Of a stretch of DNA of 64,000 bases, positions 1 to 10,761 are shown one piece after another. The stretch is from Hofstenia miamia (taxonomy: Eukaryota > Xenacoelomorpha > Acoela), in contig SCFE01000048.1 of NCBI GenBank assembly GCA_004352715.1, positions 190,934-254,933 on the forward strand, in the 5' to 3' direction. Position 1 is the stretch's first letter, and the number at the start of each line of letters is the position of its first letter. Under the pieces are notes generated by a model. That model was given only the letters and a program-made list of their open reading frames with translations. It did not search any database and had not been told where the DNA came from. The position numbers and the translations under genes were made by a program.

Positions 1-20
1 AAATATTTTTTTTCGAAAAG

Positions 21-136
21 ACAAAACAAATCATCGACGCAAATGGAAAAACGTCGGAAAAAATGTAAATCTACAAACATGGAAAAGACGTATACCCGGT
101 ATTTATTAATTTCTTAATATAAAAGACACCAATAAA
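21..136 (+). CDS. possible 3'-terminal exon of a plus-strand gene entering from the left
   Basis: A T-rich tract ending in AAAG at base 20 could be a splice acceptor. One plus frame is open from the window edge to a TAA at 107-109, and a canonical AATAAA follows at 131-136. The region is slightly richer in G+C than its surroundings and Lys/Arg-rich in that frame. A second frame would end at a TAA at 65-67, so the frame is not certain. No family is recognised. This is an inference from signal order only; the rest of the gene would lie outside the window. Confidence 0.25.
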
Positions 137-1361
137 ATTTTAAAATGTAAGCAATTTTTTATAATATAAAATTTATATTTTTAAACGTTTTGTATATATG
201 CGTATCAATAAACGCTAACCAATTTACGACACTAATAACAAAATATGTTATCAAAAATCTTGAATTATCTTCATTGGGGCTTTTTTGAAAGTAAGGCTCT
301 TAAAATGAGTAGTCACTTGGTTTTAGATAGTTGCTCAAAGAAACGAAATTGCTAGTAAAATACACACTCAAAAATACTGAACAGTCAAATGCTACAGCGA
401 TGGTTGGTATCTGCTCCAGAGGTATTGAGCCTCCTAGTCCCCCACGCTTGCGGCCCTGTAGAACACTTAGATATATCTTTATTATTTAGTGAGTTGTATG
501 TTCACTAAAATTTTTCTTGATATCATCACAAATGCTTGGGTTTTTTTGGGTTCTTATTGAAAAATTACAAAGATGATGGTGGAATTAATCACAAATCAAA
601 CCATTTTGCAACAAATCAAGAATATCTGATTAATCATAAATCTTCTTCTTAAATATATATAATTTTTTCTTTGATCAAATAGTACATTTTCAGACCAAAG
701 TCAATTGGCAGTAAATGATGGGATATTTTAGTATTGGTTAGGTGAAAATACGTCTTTCTTAGCCCTATTTCCATCAGTGTTAGTTTTATGAAACAAATCG
801 ATTTGTCCACATTTGTGAGTAATTTTATCCAAGACTGTACAGAAATATTGAAAGCATTTTACACATCTATGAGATAGGGCGCGCACATGCAATTGTGATG
901 ATATGTCCTAGAACATGTACTTATGCATGAATTACATTCATATAAAATTTTCTTCGTTGTGAAATCTATTTTTGAAATATATTCAAATTATTTCTATACC
1001 TAGTGTTCAAATTTATTTGAAAAGAAGGAGACAATTCTCTAACGTGTGGTGTTTTTAGATTTTAAATATAAATGTTCGTGAGTTACAAGCGTTTAAAAAA
1101 GGTTTTGAAGTCAACAGAAATTTTAAGAAATTCCTACTGGAAAGAAGGCTAAATATAAACGTTTCCAACTTAGTTTTAGGCTAAGAAGCGTAATTCGAAA
1201 AATGTATAAATTTGTTTTTTTTAAAATGCCAAAAATATTAAAGAAATCGCTTCATTTGCTTAAGATTCTGATGATAAAATATAGGGTTTTCATGTCGTCA
1301 TAGTCATGCTTATTGCCTTTAGTAGAGGTACTTTCTGACTTAAATAAGTATTCTTCTTCTT
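137..1361. other. AT-rich non-coding stretch with one GC-richer patch
   Basis: No exon or known repeat is recognised. The one departure from the AT-rich background is about 388-465, a GC-richer patch of the kind left by old transposable elements. I cannot assign it. Confidence 0.5.
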
Positions 1362-1402
1362 CGTCTTATTATTATTCATTATTATTGTCATTATTATTAT
1401 AA
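1362..1402 (+). repeat. (ATT)n microsatellite at the 5' edge of a LINE
   Basis: Imperfect ATT trinucleotide tract. LINE coding sequence becomes readable immediately after it, so the truncated 5' end of that element lies in or at this tract. Confidence 0.75.
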
Positions 1403-2440
1403 GATAATTAAACAATTAAGAAATAAAAAATCTGCCTTAAAACAGAAAAGGTTCTTTGATAAACTAAGCAATACAAACGAAAAATGGCGATATGTTCATA
1501 AATTATTGGGAAAAAGTAAAGGACTTTCAACTGACATTAACAAATTAAGTATTGATAACAAAATTACAACGGAAAAAACAAGAATAATAGACCATCTACC
1601 TCAAAATTTAAGGAACATGGCAATTTCAATTTTCCCCAATATAAGAGAAAGACAAACATTAATAAATTCCCAGCAAAATCATACTTTTTTTAGACTCGTA
1701 AATGCAAATGAACTAGAAACAATAATAAGAAAGTTAGACACAAATAAATCAACTGCATCCTATAATCTTTCAATCTTTATTATTAAACGTCATTTTCATA
1801 TCTTTAGTGAACAGCTTCTATTCGCATTTAACCTGTGTATTATTGATAATGAATTCCCTGATATATTTAAGAAATCAGACATAAGCCCTATATATAAAAA
1901 AGGCGATCCTCTAAACGCACAAAATTATTGGCCAATTTGCATTGGCCATCCTTTCAGTAAACTATTTGAAAAATTATTAAATAATCAAATAAATGCATAT
2001 TTGATAGTTGAAAATATTCTTTCGAAAAAACAATTTGGTTTCCGTAATGGGTTTAGCACTCAAGATGAAATTTTGTCAATATCACAGCAAATAAAATCAA
2101 ATTTAGCTTCGAATAAATGTAGTTGTGTTGCCCTTCTCGATTTGAGCAAAGCGTTTAACTCAATGAACTTTGACATACTGAAAGACAAATTAATGCATTA
2201 TAATTTTGACAACGCTATAAATTTGATAATGAACTTCCTTATAAATCGACAGCAACCAGTTATACTTAATGGCACAAAATCAAAATATAATTCAACTAAC
2301 CGTGGGGTACCTCAGGGCACAGTTCTTGGCCCCATCCTATTCTCACTCTACGTAAATGATACAACAAAACAGATAAAAAACTGGAGTTAGGTATCTTTAC
2401 CATCTGCGAAACGTCTCAAATATATATCACAAACAATTAA
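1403..2440 (+). pseudogene. 5'-truncated LINE reverse transcriptase, copy 1 (CR1/Jockey-type)
   Basis: An open frame runs from about 1398 to a TAG ending at 2390. It contains the linker before the polymerase, then RT blocks in order: FGFRNGFSTQDE near residue 180 of the readable part, LDLSKAFNS (the first catalytic Asp region) and GVPQGTVLGPILF. The frame stops just before the YADD box, so the second catalytic Asp pair, thumb and C-terminus are missing, as are the endonuclease and ORF1. It lies head-to-tail with a diverged second copy starting near 2441. The motifs belong to APE-type LINEs of the CR1/Jockey group; the exact clade is not resolved. A dead element. Confidence 0.88.
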
Positions 2441-3950
2441 TAAATTCTTTTTATAGACCCATTTGTATTACACATCCTTTTAGCAAACTCTTTGAAAAAC
2501 TTTTGTATGTTCAAATAAACTCATTCCTAAAATCTGAAAACATCCTATCACATAAACAATTTGGATTTCGCAATGGCCATAGCACCCAAGACGCAATTCT
2601 ATCTATTAATCAACAATTAAAGTCTAATATATCTCATAATAACTGCAGTAGTGTAGCATTATTAGATTTAAGTAAGGCATTCAATTCAATGAATTTTGAT
2701 ATTTTGCAAGACAAGCTTATAAATTATAATTTTGGTGCTAACTCCATTAATTTAATCATGAACTTTTTAAAAAATTGACAGCAGCGTGTAATATTAAACA
2801 GTAAAAAATCAAGTTATATTACGACTGACCGTGGGGTACCCCAAGGCACTGTACTTGGCCCTATTTTATTTGCAATTTTTGTAAATGATATAATAAAACA
2901 TGTTAAAAACAGCGACATTTACCAATATGCCGACGACACATGCCTAGTAAGTACCGCAAAAAATGCTTTTGATGCTACAAAAAACCTCCAAACAGATGTA
3001 GAAAAATTAAACAATTATTTTACAAATAATCAACTGAAACTAAATATTGACAAAACCCAATTTATAATTTTTTCACCGAAGGCACAAAGAAATCTAATAA
3101 ATGATATAGAACTAAANNNNNNNNNNNNNNNNNNNNNNNNNNNNNNNNNNNNNNNNNNNNNNNNNNNNNNNNNNNNNNNNNNNNNNNNNNNNNNNNNNNN
3201 NNNNNNNNNNNNNNNNNNNNNNNNNNNNNNNNNNNNNNNNNNNNNNNNNNNNNNNNNNNNNNNNNNNNNNNNNNNCAATGTAATATCAAGCAATTATCAT
3301 AAACAACTGATACATGCTTTCTGTTTGTCTCATTTTCAATACTGTTCTTTTCTTTTAACTAACCTAAATTCGAAACATCGTATGCTTCTATCAAAGACAT
3401 TTAATTGGTGTATAAAAACTCTAAACTTTGCACAAAAGCATGATGAAGCATCAGTATATCGTAATAAATATAAAATATTATCTCCGTTCTACCAAATTCA
3501 TCTGCATATGCTGTCTATTTTATTTAAATTCAAATCTCTGCAAACATCTCTCCTTTTCCTTAATGACTATATTAAATTAAATGAGCGATCGCAAAAATTT
3601 CTGTGTTTAGATAAAAATTATAATGGCTTTCATCACATATCAATTAAATTGTGGAATAATTTAGATTATGAAACGCGAATAGAAAAAAACTATAAAAAAT
3701 TTAGAAAAAAATTAAAGCAGTCTCTTCTAATAAAACAGTATACATTAGGGGACGGTAATACACTTCATGCATTCGAAACATACATCCAACATTGAGCACC
3801 CACACAAACATTCACACAAACATTGATTATATTATTATATATTGTACATAATAATTTGTAGTAATTTATTGCTTATATTTTATTTTTCTTTTGTCATGTG
3901 TTAGTTTGTAGAATTTTGTATACATTAAGCAATAAATTTGCTTTGACTCT
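2441..3950 (+). pseudogene. LINE reverse transcriptase to 3' end, copy 2 (CR1/Jockey-type)
   Basis: Readable from RPICITHPFSKLFEKLL (2455 on) through FGFRNGHSTQDAIL, LDLSKAFNS, GVPQGTVLGPILF and the catalytic YQYADDTCLVS near 2922-2954, up to a run of N. After the gap the same frame resumes with the C-terminal LINE domain (FQYCSFLLTNLNSKH and following) to a stop at 3793-3795. A 3' UTR then runs into an ATT-repeat tail. One in-frame TGA at 2776-2778 falls where copy 1 has CGA. It starts within the RT finger region, so it is 5'-truncated. Otherwise it is little damaged, suggesting fairly recent insertion. Family assignment is by RT motifs. Confidence 0.9.
3117..3275. other. assembly gap (159 N) inside the LINE
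   Basis: A run of 159 N. Frames on both sides agree (159 = 53 codons), and the missing part corresponds to the region between the RT thumb and the C-terminal domain. The gap length is therefore roughly right. Confidence 0.95.
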
Positions 3951-3984
3951 TATTATTATTATTATTACTATTATTATTATTATT
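3951..3984 (+). repeat. (ATT)n microsatellite tail of LINE copy 2
   Basis: TTATTATTA-type repeat directly after the LINE 3' UTR. It acts as the 3' tail in place of poly(A). The tract before copy 1 has the same unit. Confidence 0.8.
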
Positions 3985-4763
3985 TCTTTTATTACTGTTA
4001 TTATTTTTATCACTATAATTAATATTGTACAAAGAATTATTACATAGATGACGATCTTAACAATATATGAATGCACTACACTTTCAATTCGTTAAAATTG
4101 ATGTACTAAGATGTTTTGAGGAGTTCAGTATGTGCATATCATAACCGACATTGCAAGGAAAAATTTATGTTCTAGTACTAATATCAATTATGATAATAAG
4201 CAATAGTAAAATATTGAATTTTCCACAGATGAAAATTAGTCGGGTATTAAAAGCGAAAATAATTCTATGTTACTATAGGAAGAATTTTTTCTATTATATT
4301 TTAGAGCTAAAATGATTTTATTATAATTTTCCAAAAATGGCTTAACGATATTTTTTAGAAATACAGTTAAATTTAAGATTATTTTTTTGTAAAAGTTAAA
4401 ACTTATCCAATAACACATGATAAAAATACTACAGATAATAAACTACTAACAGATAATAAAGATGTCTTAGTTTTAGGAATACCATAGCATACAGCAGCGA
4501 TTAGTAAAGCTCAAGCTAGTATATACAACTTTAAATCTTTCCATTAAACTCATAACATTTCTGTTGTTTTAAAAATAGACGACTTTTATAAATCATATTC
4601 GTAAAGTTTGCATCTTAGTATTTTATTGTTGCATGTAGAATAAGGGAAATTTTTTACAACAAACAAACAAGTGCTAAGATAAAAGATGTCGAACACTATC
4701 AAAAACACTTCCTTGGATGCACTTTTGTAAATTTATATTATAGTCCTATCATTAACAACGAAC
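3985..4763. other. AT-rich stretch, nothing recognised
   Basis: No transposon motif or convincing exon. Short open frames here are what chance gives at this base composition. Confidence 0.5.
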
Positions 4764-4844
4764 CTGCTTCGATTGCACATCTTTAATAAGACGTGCGTAG
4801 TGTTGATTAATTTCATCTTCGACTGATTGACTGCGTTGCATCAT
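4764..4844 (-). CDS. candidate first coding exon of a minus-strand gene
   Basis: Starting at an ATGATG with A at -3, 27 codons read without a stop to CAG|GTTCGT, a possible phase-0 donor at 4763. The peptide is hydrophilic and coiled-coil-like (QSVEDEINQHYARL). G+C is higher than in the flanks. No downstream exon could be tied to it, and the donor is not a consensus one. A chance frame of this length is possible. Confidence 0.28.
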
Positions 4845-5339
4845 TTTGGGAAAGCAAATGTTTAATTATAGTTTCCCTCTTCACAGTAGCTTTAATTTAA
4901 ATCGATTAATAAAATGCTGCTTCTCTCGCAATGACAAAACTCTTTTTAATTAGTGTCGTCATCACTAAATTCGAAAATGCTTTCACTACTGCGAAATGGG
5001 ATCACCCAAAATTTAGATACTTATGACGTGAGCATTTTTAATGTTACAGATTGTAACATAAATTCTAATTAATAAATTCAAAATAAAACTTATGTATTTT
5101 TTTTAGATAATTATTGTAGAGAAAATCGCTAACTACCTGATTAGCATAACTTAATGTAGATTTAGCATGTTCAGTTGTAATCTGATGCTATATTGGAATA
5201 CATGACACAATGAAATAGCCTCAGTTTTCATATGCTTGTAGTGGTTCATCATTTGTATCAAGTAAAAGAACCGACCAAAAAGCGCTTCTGGCTACTCCAA
5301 AATATCAAATGACAATTCCAAGAATTATGCATTTCTTTA

Positions 5340-7287
5340 GAGATCATAGGCACAAGAATATCGTCAAGTTCAATCTTGCTCTAGATGAACAATGCTTTGA
5401 TTATGTTTTTCATATCTAAGATGTTGATGAAGCTGTTGATACATTTATTCAACACATCTTCTATTTATATGATTATTTCTGTCTTTTACCCAAAGAGGTT
5501 CCCAAAAAGACCCGATGTACATAACACCATTGGTAAAAAAAACCTCCTTCGCAAAAGGTACTCAATACAAAAATCAAGAAAAACTCGAAGAGCTGCTTAA
5601 ATTCAGTCACAAATTAATATTCTTATTGAAGACAACCTAAGGAATACTAGAGGTAAAATGGGAACTGCATCTTAGTGGAAAATGATTAATAATGATTGTG
5701 GTAAAACAAATCCGACTCATAAAATTACGCTTGATGTTAATGTAATAAATAAATTTTATACTACCATTTCAACAACGGATAGCTATGTTCAACCTGAAAC
5801 AATCCCTTTTGATGACGTTCCAAATATCAGTTTACACCAAGTCTACTATTCACTATTGAATATGAAAAAATCGTCACCTGGATTTGATAATTTACCGAAT
5901 TGGGTTTTCGTACAAAATGCTCACAACTTGTCCGTACCAATTCACTATTTATATAATTTATGCATCCAAAAAGGAATTTATCCCAAATTATTTAAGCTTT
6001 CTATGAGTCGACCTACCAAAAAAAAAGAAAAGTCAGTGGCCCTAGTGACTTACGTCCTATATCCATTACACCTCTTCTATCAGGAAACTTCGAAAGATTA
6101 TTTTATGAATCATTTTTAAAGCGGCCATATGAAAAATGGCTTAGCATTGTATTTCTATTCTATTCCTAGATTTAAGTAAAGCATTTGATAGGGTTCCTCA
6201 TGATTTTCTTATTTCCCAGCTCCTAAAAATTCCACGATTAAATGATGAGATAATTAACTTGTACGTGGATTTCCTGTCTGAAAGATGTCAATTCACAACA
6301 ATTGATGGTCAAATGTCCACAATATTCTTCACAAATTGTGGAGTTCCCCAAGGCACTATCAATGGTCCACCATTTTTTAATGTTATTTATGATGATTTAC
6401 AATCATCAATACCTAATACCATCATGGTTAAGTTTGCAGATGATAACAATCTCATTATAGGTATTAAGTCTGATTTTGATCCTACAACAGAATTGATGGA
6501 ATATGTGCAGAACTGGTGCCATGAGCATAATTTCAGACTTAATATTGATAAGACAAAGCAACTGATTATTCCATTGAAGGTAAGTCTTGTGTGTCCAACG
6601 TTTTTCAACAGAGTTCTTTCTAGTTGTATTTGGGAGTCACATTTGATGAAAGGCTATGTTTTAATGAGCATGTTGAAAAACTATTAAATGGTGTTAATAC
6701 TGATCTCTAATTGCTTCGTAGACTTAAGGCATATGGATATTCAAATAAACAGCTCTCCCAGAAAGAAGATGATTATCATTATTAATAATATCTTTATATA
6801 AAGAATTGTCACTAAATTTGATAACATTATGAATTGAAGTATATTCTGTCATCACTTTAATCCTAACAGCTTTTCTTTGAAAATAATCTATTTTTTGTTT
6901 TAGAGCATTTATAAGAGATTCATACAATAAAGAGAGCTCTTTATTTGAATATCNATAATTCCAGAAAGAAGATGATTATCATTATTAATAATATCTTTAT
7001 ATAAAGAATTGTCACTAAATTTGATAACATTATGAATTGAAGTATATTCTGTCATCACTTTAATCCTAACAGCTTTTCTTTGAAAATAATCTATTTTTTG
7101 TTTTAGAGCATTTATAAGAGATTCATACAATAAAAATTATTCCACAAAGTCAGCCATATGCGTTAAAAAGACTTCGAAAAAATCCACCAAAAGCACAAAA
7201 GCATCTGCATAGAAAATTTTAGAATGTGTTCCCCAGTCGATGTTTTTCATCTATTAATAAGATACTTTGATGTATTTCAAAATATTT
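5340..7287 (+). pseudogene. frameshifted, internally rearranged LINE (CR1/Jockey-type)
   Basis: Pieces of one LINE ORF2 read in order with frame changes. They are a linker region (5345-5600); RT N-terminus (5682-6020); a frameshift in an A-run near 6022, after which SGPSDLRPISITPLLSG reads in the next frame; an internal deletion of roughly 60 codons near 6145-6165; LDLSKAFDRVPHDFL; GVPQGTINGP; and the catalytic KFADDNNL near 6432. A further frameshift near 6620 and a TAA near 6706 follow. The C-terminal domain (LYESLINALKQKIDY) is present only on the opposite strand, at 6758-6931 and again at 6961-7134. The true C-terminus (YALKRLRKNPPKAQK, stop near 7220) is back on the plus strand. The element ends at an ATT repeat. 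Distinct from the 1.4-3.9 kb family. Inactive. Confidence 0.85.
6736..7134. repeat. 174-bp segment present twice, inverted relative to its LINE, around a single N
   Basis: Bases 6758-6931 recur at 6961-7134 without visible difference, with an N at 6954 between them. The short arms 6736-6757 and 6932-6953 are reverse complements with one mismatch. Flipping the segment would put LINE coding back in order between the sequence left of 6757 and that right of 7134. See findings. Confidence 0.85.
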
Positions 7288-7313
7288 AATAAAACATTTA
7301 TTATTATTATTAT
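7288..7313 (+). repeat. (ATT)n tail of the LINE
   Basis: Short ATT tract following a 3' UTR of about 65 bases after the LINE stop codon. Confidence 0.75.
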
Positions 7314-7369
7314 TATATTCATCCAGTTATTTATTTGATTTTGGTTGAATGGCAAGATATACCTTGGCT

Positions 7370-7777
7370 TCATCCTGCAAACTTCACAGGAGATGAAGTA
7401 GCAGACGTTGGATAAGTGAACAAAGCGAGAGAAACGTTATCAGAGATTTCTTGAAGTTTGGGGCGAGGACTGGGAGTCAGAAGGAAATTAGCAGAAACAT
7501 AAGCACGATTAAAAAGAGTGAAATTCTTCTTGGGACGACAAACAGAGAACGTAAAGACACCGCCAGAGTGAATAGATTGGGAATTCGAGAACGTTATAAA
7601 ATCAAATGAATTAAGGTCAAGATTGCGAGTTAACAAACGAATGAACAGGAGGAGATCGCAGACATAAAAGTGGATTGACAATAGGAGAGTGCAAAATGTG
7701 AGTAGAGCATCTTTGTGTGGTAATGGAGAAAGCCATTTGAAGGCAAGTTTCTTTGAGCGTTCCATGCACAACACCAC
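7370..7777 (-). pseudogene. unidentified ORF, possibly a LINE C-terminal fragment
   Basis: A 135-codon minus frame in a patch richer in G+C than its surroundings. The stretch NSQSIHS...SVCRPKKNFTLFNRA loosely resembles the C-terminal block of LINE ORF2 proteins, usually followed by a WN-LP motif, which is absent here. No catalytic motif is present. It may be a decayed retroelement fragment or an unrelated frame; a profile search would decide. Confidence 0.25.
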
Positions 7778-8171
7778 AGAAGGATTAAAGAGAATAATAG
7801 CACAAGTAATGGACTAGTTTCACAACAGATGAGGTATTAAAGGAAATAAGTGTATTTGAAATTAAAGGGACATGAAAATGTTCCTTTTCATTAATAATAA
7901 TTAACTGCAACTTTTTATCCAGATATTATATTATCTATGTGCACCACCAGAAACGTTAATTTTTAGCCAATCACAATTGGCCACATAATTTCCATTAAGT
8001 ATGTTAGTTATCAAAAATCTGGTAATACTTGCCCCAACTAAGTCGACTACGAAGATTTCGAAAAAATATTTTCGGAAGGCGACTTATCCAATTTCTCAGT
8101 CAATCAGATTTAACACCAAATATATTCTAGCAATTGTTGCTCACACAAAAGGAAATTTTTTTCTAGAAAAT

Positions 8172-8177
8172 TTTATT
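8172..8177 (-). promoter_or_regulatory. polyadenylation signal AATAAA
   Basis: Canonical hexamer on the minus strand, 73 bases beyond the stop codon at 8251-8253. The spacing suits a short 3' UTR for the two-exon gene. Confidence 0.55.
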
Positions 8178-8250
8178 TAAAATAAATTTCACAAATTTAC
8201 TTGGGAATGTTATGGCCCAAAGAAAGCCCGTTTCTGTAGATTTTAAAAGA

Positions 8251-8405
8251 TCAACTCTGTTTCTGCAGCGGTGTTAATAAACTCTGCACACAAGTAGAGT
8301 AATTCATTATTGCATATGAGTTTTTAATTTTTGTTCCGGCTTCATTATACTCCTTGGTATTCTCTGCTTCTCTTGCAAGTTCCTGAAGAAGCGCGATTTC
8401 AAAAC
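8251..8405 (-). CDS. terminal coding exon of an unidentified minus-strand gene
   Basis: Preceded by a T-rich tract and TTAG acceptor (8406-8410). The first two bases complete a Cys codon split by the intron, then 50 sense codons run to TGA. The peptide is helical and hydrophilic (LLQELAREAENTKEYNEAG, then a Cys-containing segment ending LLTPLQKQ). An AATAAA follows within 75 bases. Phase matches the exon at 9088-9226, separated by a 682-bp intron. Base composition is clearly less AT-rich than the flanks. I do not recognise the family. Confidence 0.55.
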
Positions 8406-9087
8406 CTAAGACACTAAAAAAGTGTCAAGAGTTTATCCAAACTAATTTTGGCAAAGTAGTAAATGGAGTAATTTATATGTGTTAATAAAACACCTACGCA
8501 CGTGATGCTTGAAAGTTTTTTATGTTGTACAACAAAAATATTAATGGAAGCTTTTTGCATTTCACCTTATGACCTTTAATATCTTAAACTATTAATCTAT
8601 ACTTTTCTGAAAATCTTTAAACATTTTTCAATTTTCAGCAAGATAATGAAAAAAATAACTATAATGATAGAATCATGAATTCATTAATGATTTCATAAAC
8701 TTCTCAACCAATAAAATTTTAAAAGAAATATAGCAATTGAAATGTATTTAAGAATCTTAAAAATATAGTTATATTGTATATAAACAAGAACTATTTCACC
8801 GACCAATTGACTCCGCTTGATACCTGATACCCTGACTTGAAAACTTAGAATAAATCTTAGATCTTTGGTTGCTTAAATAGATATTGAACGTTTCTTAAGT
8901 GGTAATAATTAACTTATTTTGATAGTTTTATTTCGCAGATTTCTTACAAGAAATTAATCTGCTTCCACATTCGATCATTGGTTGGCAGCATTTATTCAAC
9001 ATTCTGATCTACGGATATGGCCATCAGATTCCTTCCTCACAGTGGGAAATCTTGCCATTATTTGAAGATCTTAACCTAACGCCTTAC

Positions 9088-9226
9088 AAGTATAGTTCAT
9101 GTTGTCTCCTCTCTCAATTACTTCATCATTTGCTCTGTGAAGGAAACAGTTTTTGCTACTGAATACTGCAGAAACAGACACTGCAAATGTATCACAAAGA
9201 CCAATCATGTTAAGCATAGCTCTCAT
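9088..9226 (-). CDS. upstream coding exon of the same minus-strand gene
   Basis: From ATG at 9224-9226, 46 codons plus one base lead to donor T|GTAAGG at 9087. The peptide begins with a hydrophobic stretch (MIGLCDTFAVSVSAVF), then becomes charged (HRANDEVIERGDNMNY). Joined to 8251-8405 it gives 97 residues with cysteines at about 11, 27, 47 and 84. A TAA lies two codons upstream, so either this ATG is the start or an acceptor (AAAAG) ends at 9227; the second would make this an internal exon of a longer gene. If it is the start, the hydrophobic N-terminus could be a signal peptide, weakened by an Asp. The opposite strand is also open over part of this exon, but the phase-matched splice join favours minus. 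Confidence 0.5.
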
Positions 9227-9296
9227 CTTTTAAGTTCAGGACTACTGGAGAGACTTGCGTTTTTTACTAAATATCTGTAATCTATGATATGTTTTT

Positions 9297-9305
9297 GCTC
9301 TCTCT

Positions 9306-9351
<46 letters not shown>
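9297..9351 (+). repeat. (CT)n microsatellite
   Basis: Long, almost pure CT dinucleotide tract. Confidence 0.95.
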
Positions 9352-9353
<2 letters not shown>

Positions 9354-9951
9354 ATATACAGTTAGCATTAATAATATGTGTAATATTTACAAAATACAAA
9401 ATATATAGAATTGTACTAAGAAATAAGCAAATAAAATAACAACAATTTATGCAAAAAACAAATAGTTACTAATTCGCCAAAATGTTCAGAATTTAGTAGT
9501 ATCCGTCAATTTTATTAGCTCTCAAACTTGACGCATTACGAATGCTAGAATCTAATTATTCCAAAGATTACAAATGTTTGCTGTACATGCTTCCTAACAT
9601 AAGCTGATCCTGTCTTTTTACTTTTTTGAGGTATTTATTTGTTTGTTTGTTGCAGTTACAGCAACTGTTTGTTAGATTTATAGCAATTTGTTTCAAAATT
9701 TTAAGGTAGTTACATCCCTTTTAAGCATTTTTTCAATTTTAAAGATCTTTCTGTAAAAATATGCTTTTTAAAGAGTTGGGCTTTTCCTATGCATATGTTA
9801 AAGTATAAAAAGTATAATTAACAAACTACTACAAATAGTTCAGTTTTAAAATGCCTTTAATAATTCACAGAATTAGAATTTCATGTAGATATCAAAAATG
9901 CATGAAATCCAGGAGCGCACCCAGCCTTTTTATTTGGAGGAAAATTATAGC

Positions 9952-9958
9952 ATATATA

Positions 9959-9993
<35 letters not shown>
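9952..9993 (+). repeat. (TA)n microsatellite abutting a Tc1/mariner end
   Basis: TA dinucleotide tract that ends exactly where a CAGTGTG transposon terminus begins, consistent with TA target choice. Confidence 0.9.
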
Positions 9994-9996
<3 letters not shown>

Positions 9997-10761
9997 TGTG
10001 TTCTATCTCAAACGTAATTTTTAAATTCATTTTTATGTGTATTTTCATTGCATAAAGTGGTATCAAAGATACAGAATTTGTAGCTAAAACTGAGATATTT
10101 GATTTAAGAATCCTGTCAGAGCTTCAAAATCAAAACGAAAATATTTTCAGACAACGAGTTGGACCGACGAAAAATTCTTCTGCCTTCACCAAAATTCACA
10201 TCGAAAGAATGATGGAGAGTGGGCTAGTAGTAATCCTCACAACATAATTGAAACAAATGACAGGAATAATGTGAAGATCATGTTTTTCGTTGCTCTTGTC
10301 AAAGGAAAAATCCAATCGTCTACGCATTTCTTGACTGTAATGGAAATGTTATGTCTGTGAATAAAGACTCTTATCTCAGCTTGTTAAAGGATATTGCTTG
10401 GCCCAATTACGTCCCTATGCGACACGTTCTTCTCTCTGGTGGATGCAAGATGGTGCTCCTCCGCATTGCACAAATGAGGCTTTGAAATTTCTGATTGACA
10501 AATTCCAAGGACGAGTAATCATTAGAAGAACGGCCAGCACACAGACCTGATTTGAATTCGCTAGACTTTCATTTCTGGGCGGCAGCTCAAGCTGAAGTTT
10601 ATACACAAAAACCAAACTCAATCAAATCTTTGGTAAACTGTGTGACCAGATTTACAGAAAGATTCAGCCAGGAAGTTATAGAGAAGATCAGTCACAATGT
10701 GCTGAGGCATGCAATTTTGTGTCTGCGGGTAAATGGGGGACATTTTCAGCACCTTCTTTAA
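9994..10761 (+). pseudogene. Tc1/mariner-family transposase remnant
   Basis: The left end CAGTGTGTTCTATCTC looks like a Tc1/mariner inverted-repeat terminus next to TA. The DDE domain is readable in pieces with at least three frame changes: WTDEKFF with the first Asp near 10163, WMQDGAPPHCTNE with the second Asp at 10449, and RPDLNSLDFHFW with the third acidic site at 10549. The C-terminal part then reads to NGGHFQHLL and a stop at 10759-10761. Only about 150 bases separate the terminus from the first Asp, so the N-terminal helix-turn-helix region is mostly deleted. No matching right terminus is seen; the N at 10862 may hide it. A non-functional copy. Confidence 0.85.

Noticed and set aside
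3894-4076. Ile/Val-rich minus ORF
   Set aside because: It is the translation of the ATT microsatellite and its flank.
8935-9165. Plus frame of about 68 codons preceded by a good-looking TTTCGCAG acceptor
   Set aside because: It overlaps the minus exon 9088-9226, which joins in phase to 8251-8405 with a polyadenylation signal; the plus frame has no partner.
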